From Patiria miniata (Eukaryota > Echinodermata > Asteroidea > Valvatida > Asterinidae): DNA of 64,000 bases. The stretch is taken from the NCBI RefSeq assembly GCF_015706575.1, contig NW_024037048.1, positions 16,013,512 through 16,077,511 on the forward strand, given 5' to 3'. Position 1 is the stretch's first letter, and every line of letters starts with the position of its first letter. The position numbers and the translations under genes are program-made. The notes under the pieces were generated by a model. It did no database searches and was not told the DNA's origin. It saw only the letters and a program-made list of their open reading frames with translations. Below, piece after piece: positions 1-9,518 of this stretch.

Positions 1-410
1 GATTCACATGTTAATTAATGCATGCAAATTAAAGTAGAGAAAAAAAGTAAATTTTAATGACTATCATCCCACCCTATATTTTTAGGCTATTGAAATGTCA
101 AACCCTTCAAAACAGATTTTTACCTACCCTACCACACAGTTGTTTTTTTGTATGTAGTAGAAAACACCACACTTTTGGTTCTTGGTTGGCCTGATTATTG
201 TATTATATGTTTCAGTGTCCAATTCATTTCATGGAGCCTTTCAGAGATCTCTCAGGTTATTCTGGATGGCTGCATGTCAAAGGAAACACATGCTTTATGT
301 CAAAGGGAAATAATGCTCTGTATAATTTTTGTTTGTGAACCCCCCCACCTCCGCCCCACCCCCCCCCCCCCCCCCCACCACACCTCCACCACCCCTCCAC
401 CACCCCCATG

Positions 411-447
411 CTTGACCCTACTCATCTCTCACCTCATCTCCTTGAAA
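411..447 (+). pseudogene. SLC12A: Truncated SLC12 C-terminal exon start
   Basis: The short stretch encodes LTLLISHLISLK, matching the start of the longer SLC12 exon at 1,391. The acceptor reads CCCAT instead of CCCAG, and the exon is cut after twelve residues by a small inserted element at 448-572. The rest of the exon is absent from this unit, so it is a dead fragment. Confidence 0.7.
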
Positions 448-572
448 CAGGGTGGATCTAGCTTTGGCTGGGGGGTGCAATGTCAAGTTGGGGGGGGGGG
501 GGTCTGGAAAATGTTTTCATTATTTGCGCCGGGTGGGGGGGGGGGGGGGTACAGCCTATAGATCCACCACTG
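448..572. mobile_element. Small hAT-like MITE, 125 bp
   Basis: The ends are inverted: CAGGGTGGATCTA at the left and, reverse complemented, CAGTGGTGGATCTA at the right. The interior is G-rich. I see no clear 8-bp target duplication. It interrupts the SLC12 exon copy. A related piece lies at 38,150-38,222. The CAGNGGTGGATC-type end resembles non-autonomous hAT elements; the assignment is inference. Confidence 0.55.
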
Positions 573-764
573 TAAAACCAAAATGCAAGCAGGTCTTTAA
601 AGAATTGAGTCAAAGTTGCAAAATGAATAACAAGATCATTAAACCAGATTTGTCGAGGTTTCTCGCTTTTTTTTAGCACTAACGTTGGTCTTTTCCAAGA
701 CCTGAACACAATTTATTTAGAGCAAATGCATTCAAATTTTCTTTCCTGATTGGTTTCCGTCTAG

Positions 765-910
765 ATTGGTGGGTTGGGTAAGATCAAGACCAACACAATC
801 ATCAAGGAGCTCTCCAAACCCTGGATGCTGGATGAGGAAGCAGCCTGGAGACCACAGAGAAGTTTCCTTGGAAGATCAGCAAGGAAGAAGTCACCACGCT
901 CAAAGAGAAG
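765..910 (+). pseudogene. SLC12A: SLC12 C-terminal exon, type X copy 1
   Basis: A good acceptor (TTTCCGTCTAG) precedes 146 bases encoding KIKTNTIIKELSKPWMLDEE, which aligns with the NKCC-type C-terminal domain around KPKKENIIAFEEIIEPYRL. After DEEA there are two extra bases compared with the type Y exon, so the frame that would give EKFPWKISKEEV is lost. The donor is GTAGAATC. All X copies (32,136, 34,301, 35,584, 44,088) share this change, so they descend from an already frameshifted copy. Calling it pseudo-exonic is inference; an alternative reading to the donor stays open. Confidence 0.7.
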
Positions 911-1390
911 GTAGAATCTCCTCCTTGCGCTCAAGCACCCCCCCCCCCCCCCCCACAGTGAAAACTATAAATGTTATGTTTATTTTGTGTAAGTTGGTCA
1001 GTAGTGCAGAATGATTCACATGTTAACTAATGCATGCAAAATAGAGAAAAAAGTAAATATTTAACGACTATCATCCCACCCTATATTTTTAGGCTATAGA
1101 AATGTCAAACCCCCAAAGATTTTTACCTACCCTACCACACAGTTGTTTTTTATTTTATATGTAATAGAAAACACCACACTCTATGTTCTTGGTAGGCCTT
1201 ATTATTTTATTATATGTTTCAGTGTCCAATTCATTTCATGGAGCCTTTCTGAGATCTCTCAGGTTATTCTGGATGGCTGCATGTCTAAGGAAACACATGC
1301 TTTATGCCAAAGGGAAATAATGCTCTGTATAATTTTTGTTTGTGAACCCCCCCCCCCCCAACCTCCGCCCCCACCTCCCACCACCCCCAG

Positions 1391-1689
1391 GCGTGACCCT
1401 ACTCATCCCTCACCTCATCTCCTTGAAATCCAACTGGGGAAATTCAAGCTGCGCGTCTTTGCCACCACGGGCAAGAAGTAGCAAATGGACAGGGAGAAGA
1501 TGAACATGGCCATCAACTGCTCGGACGTGGAGGTCATCCCGGACCTGAACAAGAAGCCCAAGGACTGAGAGCCTGAGACGGTTCAAGGAGCTGTCCAAAC
1601 CCTGGATGCTGGATGAGGAAGCAGGCGAGACCACGGAGAAGTTTCCTTGGAAGATCAGCAAGGAGGAAGTCACTACGCTCAACGAGAAG
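1391..1689 (+). pseudogene. SLC12A: SLC12 C-terminal exon, type Y copy 1
   Basis: The exon has a poly-C tract and CCCCCAG acceptor, then encodes pieces of the SLC12 cytosolic C-terminal domain: LLIPHLISLK, KLRVFATTGKK, SDVEVIPDLNKKPK and FKELSKPWMLDEEAGETTEK, ending with LNEK before donor GTAGAATC. These align with NKCC LLIPYLLTTK, IRVFIGGK and the region before [11 protein letters not shown]. The frame breaks just before KLRV, there is a stop after KLRVFATTGKK, a deletion before SDVEV, and a further break after KKPKD. It cannot encode the domain as it stands. Confidence 0.8.
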
Positions 1690-2157
1690 GTAGAATCTCC
1701 TCCTTGCGCTCAAGCACCCCCCCCCCCCTCCACAGAGAAAACTATAAACGAGGGCCATTTGGGCACCATCATGGCTTATAAATGCTGGTACCAAATACAC
1801 GATAACCAGCATGAGTGAACCAGTGAAGTGTCCCTCATTCCAGCTTCTGCTTGTTTGACTATAAAGCGCCCTCTTTTGTCCATGCATGGATACAATGCAC
1901 TTACAGCTTTCCCAGTATCCACTTTACGCTTAGTCCCTGGTTTTTGTGATTTTAAGTCCAGTCTTGCAACATCTGTTAATTGTGTCCAACTTTTGACATT
2001 CTGGTGGGTGATTTTCAATAATGAGATTGATCACTTTCAATCCATTTTTCCGTACAACGCTCAGTTTATTTGATTTGCCAAGTGCATGGAACTCGACTTT
2101 AGTAAACATCAATAAATCACGACATTTTTTCGCCTGAAATCTTTTTTTTTCTTTCAG
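1690..2157 (+). other. SLC12 intron
   Basis: This interval between the Y exon and the next exon contains a poly-C tract and a GCGCCCTCTTTTG motif. It is conserved with right 38,593-39,061 and partly with left 32,975-33,420. I see no gene in it. Confidence 0.6.
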
Positions 2158-2224
2158 ACCAACAGACAGATGGGATCCGTGAATTGCTTCGCCAACATTC
2201 CCAGGATGCTCAGCTCATTGTCAT
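2158..2224 (+). pseudogene. SLC12A: SLC12 penultimate exon, 1-nt shorter than sister copy
   Basis: After acceptor TTTTCTTTCAG the sequence encodes TNRQM and, after a shift, IRELLRQHSQDAQLIVM, ending at donor AT|GTAAGT. This matches NKCC [23 protein letters not shown]. The sister exon at 38,525-38,592 is 68 bases and fully open (TNRQMRIRELLLQHSQEAQL). Here ATGGGATCC replaces ATGCGGATCC, a one-base loss. It could be a real frameshift or an assembly error. Confidence 0.8.
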
Positions 2225-2942
2225 GTAAGTACAAACCGGCCATAATGGCCACTATCGGACAATTAACCTATCACGGTGGAATTGCGTCAACGCAGCTTGT
2301 AAAATATTGTGGACGCAGAACGCCAAAATCTGAGACAAACAAAAGTTAACGTACAAAATTCCATGAGCCGTTTCGCGGATACCGCCATCTTTGAAATGGG
2401 GGGGGGGGCATTACATTGAAAAGTCATGCCATCAATCTCAGCTACAGTTGCATGATGAGATGTATTTTCATTGTAATGCCCCCCCCCCCCCCCGAAAAAA
2501 AAAAATTCAAAGATGGCGGTATCAGCGAAAAGGCTTATAGAGTTGTCTAAGGGGCGTGGTTAACTCGCAAACGGCGGTAGGTCAATGGGTGGCGCTTTTC
2601 ATGGCGGCACAATTGCTGACGTTTGCACGAAATACCAAAAATTCTTTACAAGCCGCTGGCGAAACAAGAAACTTTTTAAACAAAACTAAGGACACTTGTG
2701 TAAAAACTAAAAAGTTACTTGTGTAAAAAGGGCACTCTTTACAGAATACTTGGGGGGGGGGTGTTAACTGCTGGTGCAAAAAATGGGGGCGGGGTGAGCA
2801 ATAGATCTAACAGTGCTTGTGACCCAGTCTGACTGAGCTACTGTGGTCACCTGATCAAAAGTGGTGATCTGATTGGCCAATGTGCACTGTTGATTGACAT
2901 GCAGGAAGGGTCCATTATAACCTTTTTTTTTATTTCTTGCAG
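2225..2942 (+). other. SLC12 last intron
   Basis: The intron contains an inverted repeat: a G tract with a CAAAGATGGCGGTATC-type end near 2,380-2,415 and its complement near 2,485-2,525, suggesting a small foldback element of about 150 bp. No coding sequence is visible. Confidence 0.5.
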
Positions 2943-3096
2943 GAGTCTACCTATTCCCAGGAAGCGTACTTGTTCAGCTTACATGTACATGTGCTGGCTG
3001 GAGACATTATCCAAGGATATGCTGTCAGCAGGGGCCTTGCATCACCTGACCAAATATGGCATCCAAATAAAAGTCAGTACAAAGAAATTCACTTGA
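2943..3096 (+). CDS. SLC12A: SLC12 cation-chloride cotransporter, last coding exon
   Basis: Following acceptor TTTCTTGCAG, the exon completes an AT|G codon from the previous exon and encodes SLPIPRKRTCSAYMYMCWLE then TLSKDM. This aligns closely with the end of NKCC/NCC transporters (SLPVARKG..YMAWLEALSKDL), the last strand-helix pair of the cytosolic domain. SLC12 proteins carry Na, K and Cl across the plasma membrane. After TLSKDM the last two dozen residues (LSAGALHHLTKYG..) do not resemble the usual RGNHQSVLTFYS ending. AATAAA at 3,066 lies inside the reading frame. No counterpart is seen in the right arm. Whether it is expressed is unknown, since the exons before it are damaged. Confidence 0.7.
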
Positions 3097-4514
3097 AATG
3101 ATAAAGTGACAAAGGACAATTCCAACCAGTTGAAAGACCCTCCTCACTTGAATGGAATTTGTACTTTGTTTTGATTGATTTCGTTAAGATTGTTTCTTTA
3201 CCATCTAACGGGCTCACACTTTCACTGATGTTTTCAAAGTGAGTTTCTTGAATGCAATCAAGTAATGCTGATTAAGAACAATGAAAGTCTTCAAATAATT
3301 TGGAGTCTTTTAATCAAGAAACACTTGTCGTACTTTTACGGGCTTTAAAAACAACAGCCAACTCCACTTTTTTCATTACTATGGGCACGTTTCTGTTTCA
3401 ACTGAGAGTAATTAAAATCATTGTTTTTTTCATAACGAAGCCAAGCGAAAAAAGAGAGTATTTATCAACAATGGTGGTGCTTTTGGTGATCCTCAGAATG
3501 CGGTTTTATGCATACTGTTTTCATAGCAAGTCAATTGTTACTTCTACGTAATTCTCACATATTATAACGTTTAAAATAATGCAATCATTTAATAAAAACC
3601 AGTGTATTCTAATTGCTGTGAATAGCATTAGAATATTTCAAACAATTGTTAATCCAAATGCCAAGCTTAAAGTCTATAAGAAAATCAGATTCAATCACTC
3701 GAGACTTTTTTCGTGACATGAAATAAAAATTGATACATGCATGGGATTGATTTAATTGACATTATCTGTGCTGGGAATACAGGGAACATATGGCGAAGAA
3801 AATAACATGTTACAGTAAATGCTCTAAAATTATCCAGGTAGGTAGCAAAATATTTTGTTTGTCTGTATGTCTTTTATACTTTGTTTGCTTCAATTAGGAT
3901 ACAGTTATTGTGTTTAATTAATCTGTTTTAAATACCCAATACTACAAACAAGTTGCATTTGTTTTCGGGAAAGAAAACACGTTATTTTATATGTTGACCA
4001 AATGTGGCAATAAAAAAAATGGCGGTCAGAAACATGGCCTAAAAAAATCCAGGTTGGTCGAGATAACACCATAAACACAATTTTTTTGTAGTTGTTAACA
4101 TTTCTGGATACATGTACATGGTGGCACTGCTTTATTGCAAACCTTTTGTTTCAAAAAAAAAAAATAATGACCCAGCTTGCTTTGAAAAAATATTCCATCA
4201 AAATACTTCCCGATAAGCCTACAATGGGTACCCCAAAAAAATTCGTCAAAAAACTTAACGCATACTTTTCACCATATCTCAATACTCATGCATAAAGCAA
4301 AATATTTTGTTTTGCAAGAATTTAAAAAAATGGTGAATCCATTTTTGTATACAGATCGGCGCATGCGCAATGCAAAACCATTAATAATAATATTTTGTGA
4401 CATTGTCATTGAACATTATTTGTTTTAATTCATTGGTTATTGTTTCGGCAAAATGGAAAGCGATTAAAAAAATCAGCAACACGATGCTCGTGTATCTTTA
4501 TGTGTTGGATTGTG
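3097..4514. other. AT-rich intergenic stretch
   Basis: Between the SLC12 last exon and the C1q gene I see only AT-rich DNA. Candidate AATAAA signals for the plus-strand gene lie near 3,588 and 3,722. Short ATG-starting reading frames look random, with no family resemblance. Confidence 0.6.
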
Positions 4515-4515
4515 T

Positions 4516-5317
4516 TTATTCGGGGTAAAGGAGGAAGCCACTGAATGAGGTCCTGTGATCGGAACCACTATACGCCATACCGTACATCGTGAGATACATC
4601 GTATCTCCACGCCGCAGAACCACCACCGCGCTCCCAGACACCTGCTCAATGTGACTTGAATCAGTGCTATGGCCAGCGACAACCACGTCGCCGTTCTTCC
4701 GGAGCTGAACGTACAGGTTGCTGCTGGAAGAATATTTGTTCACAGAAAACATGAACACGTAGGTGCCCGGCACACCACACGTGAACGTGCCGGTCTCGAG
4801 ATCGAAGCTGGTACCCGGCAGAAGCGTCTCGGTCGCCTGGAAGGGCAAACGGGTGTCGTCACTCGTAGAGGTATCCGAGGCGCTCGTCCTCACCACGGTG
4901 AATGCTACCCGCTGGTTGGAGTCGTCTGGTGTCTCCCCTGGCTCACCCTTTTGACCTTTGACACCAGTTTCCCCCGTTGGACCTACAACACCTGGGACTC
5001 CTCTTGGACCGATTTTTCCGGGCTGGCCTATGCCTTCGTCCCCTTGAGGCCCAGCTGCTCCACGCTCACCCATAGGTCCACTCTGTCCAATATCACCCTT
5101 TTGACCTGGCTCGCCCTTTGACCCTGGCTGACCTAGGGACCCAGGTAAACCTGGTATTCCGGGAATTGCAGCCGGCCCCTGGCAGCACATCGGACACGCC
5201 TGAGACGCAGGACCATCACCGTCCGAGGGAACCGGCCCAGTAACGGAAGCTCGGAGGTTGACGGAGTTACCCAGAAGGAGGGCGATTGAAAGAACGGTTG
5301 CCACGCAGATCTTCATT
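4516..5317 (-). CDS. Secreted collagen-like C1q-domain protein, single coding exon
   Basis: The 266-residue product starts with a signal peptide (residues 1 to about 24, hydrophobic core [12 protein letters not shown]). A Cys cluster CPMCC follows at 41-45, probably joining subunits. Gly-X-Y repeats run from about 53 to 127, with one phase slip at GIG (95-97) as often seen in kinked collagen stems. A C1q globular domain fills about 133-266, with [35 protein letters not shown] and [11 protein letters not shown]. Proteins of this type trimerise, are secreted and bind ligands in innate immunity or matrix. The ATG lies one base after a splice acceptor (TTTACGTACAG|A), so the 5'UTR is spliced on from upstream. 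The stop TAA overlaps AATAAA (4,515-4,520). No close neighbour shares its function. Confidence 0.92.
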
Positions 5318-5794
5318 CTGTACGTAAATAAAGCATGAAACTAAACCAAATCAGGTGAGATTTTTTTCTTCAATAAAATAGTTTTTAAAAAAGGGAAGAG
5401 TAGTGAAAAATATTGAGGTTTGATAAACAGGAGAACTAGTCTAAAATTCATGACAATCCGCCGTCAGATTTGAAGAAAAAAAAACCCAAAAAAATTAGAT
5501 TGGAGGAATCATTGTTCGAAGAATGTTTTCTTTGTTATATAACAGTGGCGTATGAGGGGTCAAGGGGCTAACATTTATGAAAAGCCTAGTTTATAAAACC
5601 GGTTGTCATGGCAACCCATCGAATCGATTTTTTTTATTTCGCCCGCCATGAGTTAAGAAAGGTCACGAAAATGCATTCCGATAGGGCGAAGCGTTCCTGA
5701 GCTGTAGTATTTTTTTTTTTGGGGGGGGGACGGATTACATCTTGCCCCTTCCCCGGTCCTGATAGAATCATTAATTAAACCTCACCACACCCAC
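5318..5794 (-). other. Last 5'UTR intron of the C1q gene
   Basis: The intron runs from the GTGGGTG donor at 5,794 to the acceptor at 5,318. It contains a short poly-G tract near 5,721 and no other recognisable feature. Confidence 0.6.
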
Positions 5795-5854
5795 CTCGAT
5801 GGTTCGTTCTTGAAGATCAGGTCCAAGAAGAGATCACAAGGAATTCAGTGTAGG
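5795..5854 (-). other. Predicted 5'UTR exon c of the C1q gene
   Basis: The 60-base segment has acceptor TTTTTTCAG and donor GAG|GTGGGTG on the minus strand. Its 3' end, TTCAAGAACG..CATCGAG, matches exon a at 7,679-7,740. It contains no ATG, as expected for a 5'UTR exon upstream of the single coding exon. Splicing is inferred from signals and from similarity to the sister exons. Confidence 0.6.
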
Positions 5855-7678
5855 CTGAAAAAAACATACAAACGAATACTGGTTAAGTTACTATTTTATT
5901 ATCATTTAAGATAAATGAGTGAGATTTTTTTCTCATTGGGATACATTGCCACTCAAAAACAGGATACTCACCAAGTTATTAGGGTCAAGTAATTAAAATA
6001 GTAGGTTTTCTCGGCCGAATTCGTCAAGAAAAACAACCTGTTTTAATGTCGCATTGTTCAATTTCTCTGGAATTGACTGATTCGTGAAATAAGCTTTCAA
6101 TTTGTTTACACGTTATTATTGAAACGATTTTTTTTTTCAAATTAATTTTTGTGAAGACATGAATCTTTTTTTGAGACACTAGTAACTCGGTCAAAAGTTC
6201 GTTGGCATTCTAAGCTTTTGTTGCACTTGTCCAGGCAAATTTACTTTTAACTCCAGTTCACTATGAGTTTTAAAGCAGAAATGAACTTTTTCATTCACTA
6301 TGAAATATTATAGGGTTTCGCACCCAATTTCATACTTTGCTAATAATAATAATAAAACAAAATCAAAATCGCATTAAACATGCAGACCTTTTCACACCCG
6401 GTTGAACTTTAATAGCGACAGCTCAAAATATTTGAGGGTATTCTTCATTCACGCGTGAAAAGTAAGCAACACATTACGCGACTTGTGCATTGAATTTCTT
6501 GTGCTTTAAATTTCAGTCCCGCTCGGGAATTCACTTTGATGCATACGTTTACAAAAGTCACACAGTTCAATGATATTTGGAAGTTGCATTAGCAAGATAT
6601 TGTGTTATAGTGATACAACAGAGTATAAAATGACATGGCTTTTGACAAGTTTGGATTAAGGAATGTACAGCTATTTCAAAGATTGGAATGCCTGGGAAGG
6701 GAATATGAAAAAAAGCAGAACAGAACTGTATCAATGTAAAGTGTCAAAGTGATAGAAGGAAATACATTTAGAACACTCGCCGATAAAATACTATGTGAAA
6801 ATACAGATTTTTATGTAAGGACAATTAAGTGACCAGTTTATAAATTGTTGTAATCACTCTTTGGAAATAAAAAAAAATAAAAAAAATCATATAAATTTGT
6901 GGGTTTTTTGTATGGCCAACACGATTGGCGATTCGCGAATTGCAAATTAAATGGACTTCTTATTCCACTGCACTTTCGTTAAAAATGAATACTTCCTCTT
7001 ACAGATTCGCCTACACTCAGTGCAAAAACCAACAAAAGAAATGGATTTTCTTTTGCACGAAAAAGTTGCCTACACGCTTTGGTGGGTGTAAAATATTTTT
7101 TAAAAATCGAATGCGCTAACTGCGACCTTTTGCAATGTAATGAACAGTCTCTCTTATTGGACGAAAAGTTGCGAAATTGGACGGAAAAAACTATGATTCC
7201 CGAAGTTGATAACAATCACAACCGAATTACAAAGTGATGAACGATCAAGAAAATTAGGACAACGGTTGCGAACACAATTCCGATTTTAAAAATAAATAAA
7301 AGAAGACAAATTCCAAAGAATCTGATTACACAGCAACTAAATATTGGTGTGATCAATATTTGTTTTCATCTTAGTTCTCTTTTTTTGCCAACTGATGTAC
7401 CTGCAAAAAAAAATGTGAAGGAAATTTCAGCGTGTTTCCGCTATAAGTTCGAGGCACCCTGATGAGTTTAACGAGGAATTTGCAAAGACTGCAGGCCAAA
7501 ATGTCTGGCACAGTTCTACGGTGGGTGTTATTGGAAGGGAGTATCACTCGAGGGATGTTTTCTCTTAAAATTTTGACCAAAAGATGTATAAATATAGAGA
7601 AAAAATACAGTCTCCCACCAAAATCACTGCTCTGTTCTGATGATTGAGTGAGGAAAATGTCAAATAACAGACACTCAC
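5855..7678. other. C1q 5'UTR intron, no gene seen
   Basis: AT-rich intron sequence. I found no repeat with clear ends, RNA gene or coding sequence. Short reading frames near 6,925-7,215 have no family resemblance. Confidence 0.5.
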
Positions 7679-7740
7679 CTCGATGTAACGTTCTTGAATT
7701 CTATCACGAAGGGAATCCTCAACACTCAGCAGATTGCGAG
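7679..7740 (-). other. Predicted 5'UTR exon a of the C1q gene
   Basis: The 62-base segment has acceptor TTATTTCCAG and donor GAG|GTGAGTG. It is clearly homologous to exon b at 15,236-15,296: shared GCAATC.GCT, AGTGTTGA, GA.AGAATTCAAGAAC. It has no ATG. The flanking intron sequence is also shared with the exon b region, so the exon was duplicated together with about 400 bases around it. Confidence 0.65.
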
Positions 7741-8648
7741 CTGGAAATAACACCAACGAAAACGAGTCATTGAAAATCCGCTGGGAGGTATCTTGGGGGC
7801 TGTTGGGGGAGGCATAGCTGAATTTCACAAGTAAAACACCCCCAGATCAAAATCTCTGTCGGGCGAAATGTGATCTGGATTGATAATATATTTTTTAAGT
7901 GGAATGCGTCATGCATGCAACGGCCCTGAACAGACCCACGCACGAGCAACAATATTCATGTCTTCTTTGAAGGATTTAATATTTTCGAATCAAACGCAGT
8001 AACTACCAAAACAAATGCCCAGATTTTCTGAGAGAAATCTGTATGCAAAAAGAATTTAAGGCCACGTAGGATCATTTGCAATTGCCCGAAAAAGTACATT
8101 TAATGACAGAAACCTTGCAATGCTGAGAGTGAAAATAAGACTGGTATCAAATACCCGGTGAAAGTATTTCGCCTGATATATCGGTTGAAAACTTTGCAGG
8201 TGTTTTTAAAATTAAAAAAGAATAGTTAAGGTGTTATAAAGCACGGAATCAAGTAACGAGATCCAACAAAATAGTGCATACGTTTTCTCTGCTTTTTCTC
8301 AATGATAGTATCCACTGAGCTGAAACTTCAACAGGTTAGTTGCGACCTTCTTAAGTTTTTAAGCCATTTTGTTGCTTCTCACGAAAAAAGATTCAAAAGC
8401 AAATAATCCTATATTTTTTCTTTTTTAAATTGCTTGCATTTGAAATTGTAGGAATCACAATGAGCATACATTTTCTGCATTATCAAGGACAATCGATCTC
8501 ATACCAAGGAAGTAGCGGCGGAAATCAGGTGGGCACCGCAGTCAAGGTACGGTCGTTACAAAAATAATTATGTTCCGGATTGGAAATCAGCGCACCGGTT
8601 TGACTACTAGCATCATCCCCGATTTGTTTGTTAACCGAATAAGGCCCC

Positions 8649-9008
8649 CCCAAAAAGTCTCCGGTTTCTGGTATGGAGCTTGCCCAAAAAGCGGTGCGGC
8701 GACGCGGCTTTTTTTTTTTTTTACCTGATTTTTTTGCTTCAAATGTCGGCTGATGACTGCAAAAGGTTGCCCGACTAAACTTAGTGCAAATATAATGGGA
8801 GTCCAGAGAGGCCACATAAAGCTTATTCACGATCATAACCCCATCTTAAAACACGTTAAAATTGTGCAGCAGCTGGATTCGAGTCAAACCAGTGAGTTTG
8901 GCGGTTTTGAGACATCATCTTTCATTGAAAAAAAAACTTTTTCATTTTGCCGACGCGCATGGCTACGGCGACGCGCGCGCATACCAGAAACCGGAGACTT
9001 TTTTTTGG
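8649..9008. mobile_element. TIR element (MITE), about 360 bp
   Basis: The ends are inverted: AAAAAGTCTCCGGTTTCTGG at the left and its complement CCAGAAACCGGAGACTTTTT at the right. The homologous block near 10,720 lacks it, so it was inserted after the tandem duplication. I could not define a target duplication, so the superfamily is not assigned. No coding sequence. Confidence 0.65.
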
Positions 9009-9190
9009 CGTAATGTCCTTTTTTTTTATTATTATTATTTGTGTACCAACTGACCAAACACTTTCAAAGTATCCAGCAAATACTACTATCGCCATTTCAA
9101 GACAATATTCAACGGAATCTAAGTGGCATGCTGAGTGGAACCCTGCATGCAAATAGAGCTTGTGCTTCATATTTTAAGACGAATAGCGGA

Positions 9191-9518
9191 CAAGGCGGAT
9201 CCGGGGAGGGGGGAGGGAAGGGGCCATGCCCCCCCCCCCCCCAAAAAAAAAACCAACAATTTTGTTTTTAAGTGACGTCGCAATAAAGGCAGGCACTTGG
9301 TACACTACCATCTTTTCGAAACAAAAAATGGTTAAAGTGGTCAGAAATTTCCTCAGATCGCCACAGAGCATTTAGAATTACAAAAATTCGGGGCCCATGA
9401 TTAAGCGGGCCCCGTGAACCCCACGCCGCAATTTTTTGGACCCACTTTCCGGGGACCAAATTTTTTTTTTTGGGGGGGGGGCTACCCCCCAAAAAATTGT
9501 GTTCTGGATCCGCCCGTG
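9191..9518. mobile_element. hAT-like MITE with GGCGGATCC ends, 328 bp
   Basis: Left end CAAGGCGGATCC, right end reverse complement CACGGGCGGATCCAG. The interior has long C, A, T and G runs. It closely resembles the element at 59,133-59,406, which has a clean 8-bp target duplication. Here the flanks do not match. It is absent from the sister block near 10,930. Confidence 0.65.

Larger units (their letters stand above)
1..2100 (+). repeat. Tandem SLC12 exon-intron unit, about 1 kb, two copies
   Basis: The opening motif (GATTCACATGTTAA then ATGCATGCA) returns at 1,013, so two adjacent units each carry intron sequence, a poly-C tract and SLC12 exon pieces. The same unit recurs at 32,382 and 34,543, and inverted, ending near 35,485 and 43,990. 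This is dispersed segmental duplication of one part of an SLC12 gene. Copies differ by indels and by small-element insertions. Confidence 0.85.

Noticed and set aside
148-561. 137-residue frame and its repeats at 1,143 and 32,584
   Set aside because: They are intron sequence plus translated poly-C (poly-Pro) tracts of the SLC12 unit.
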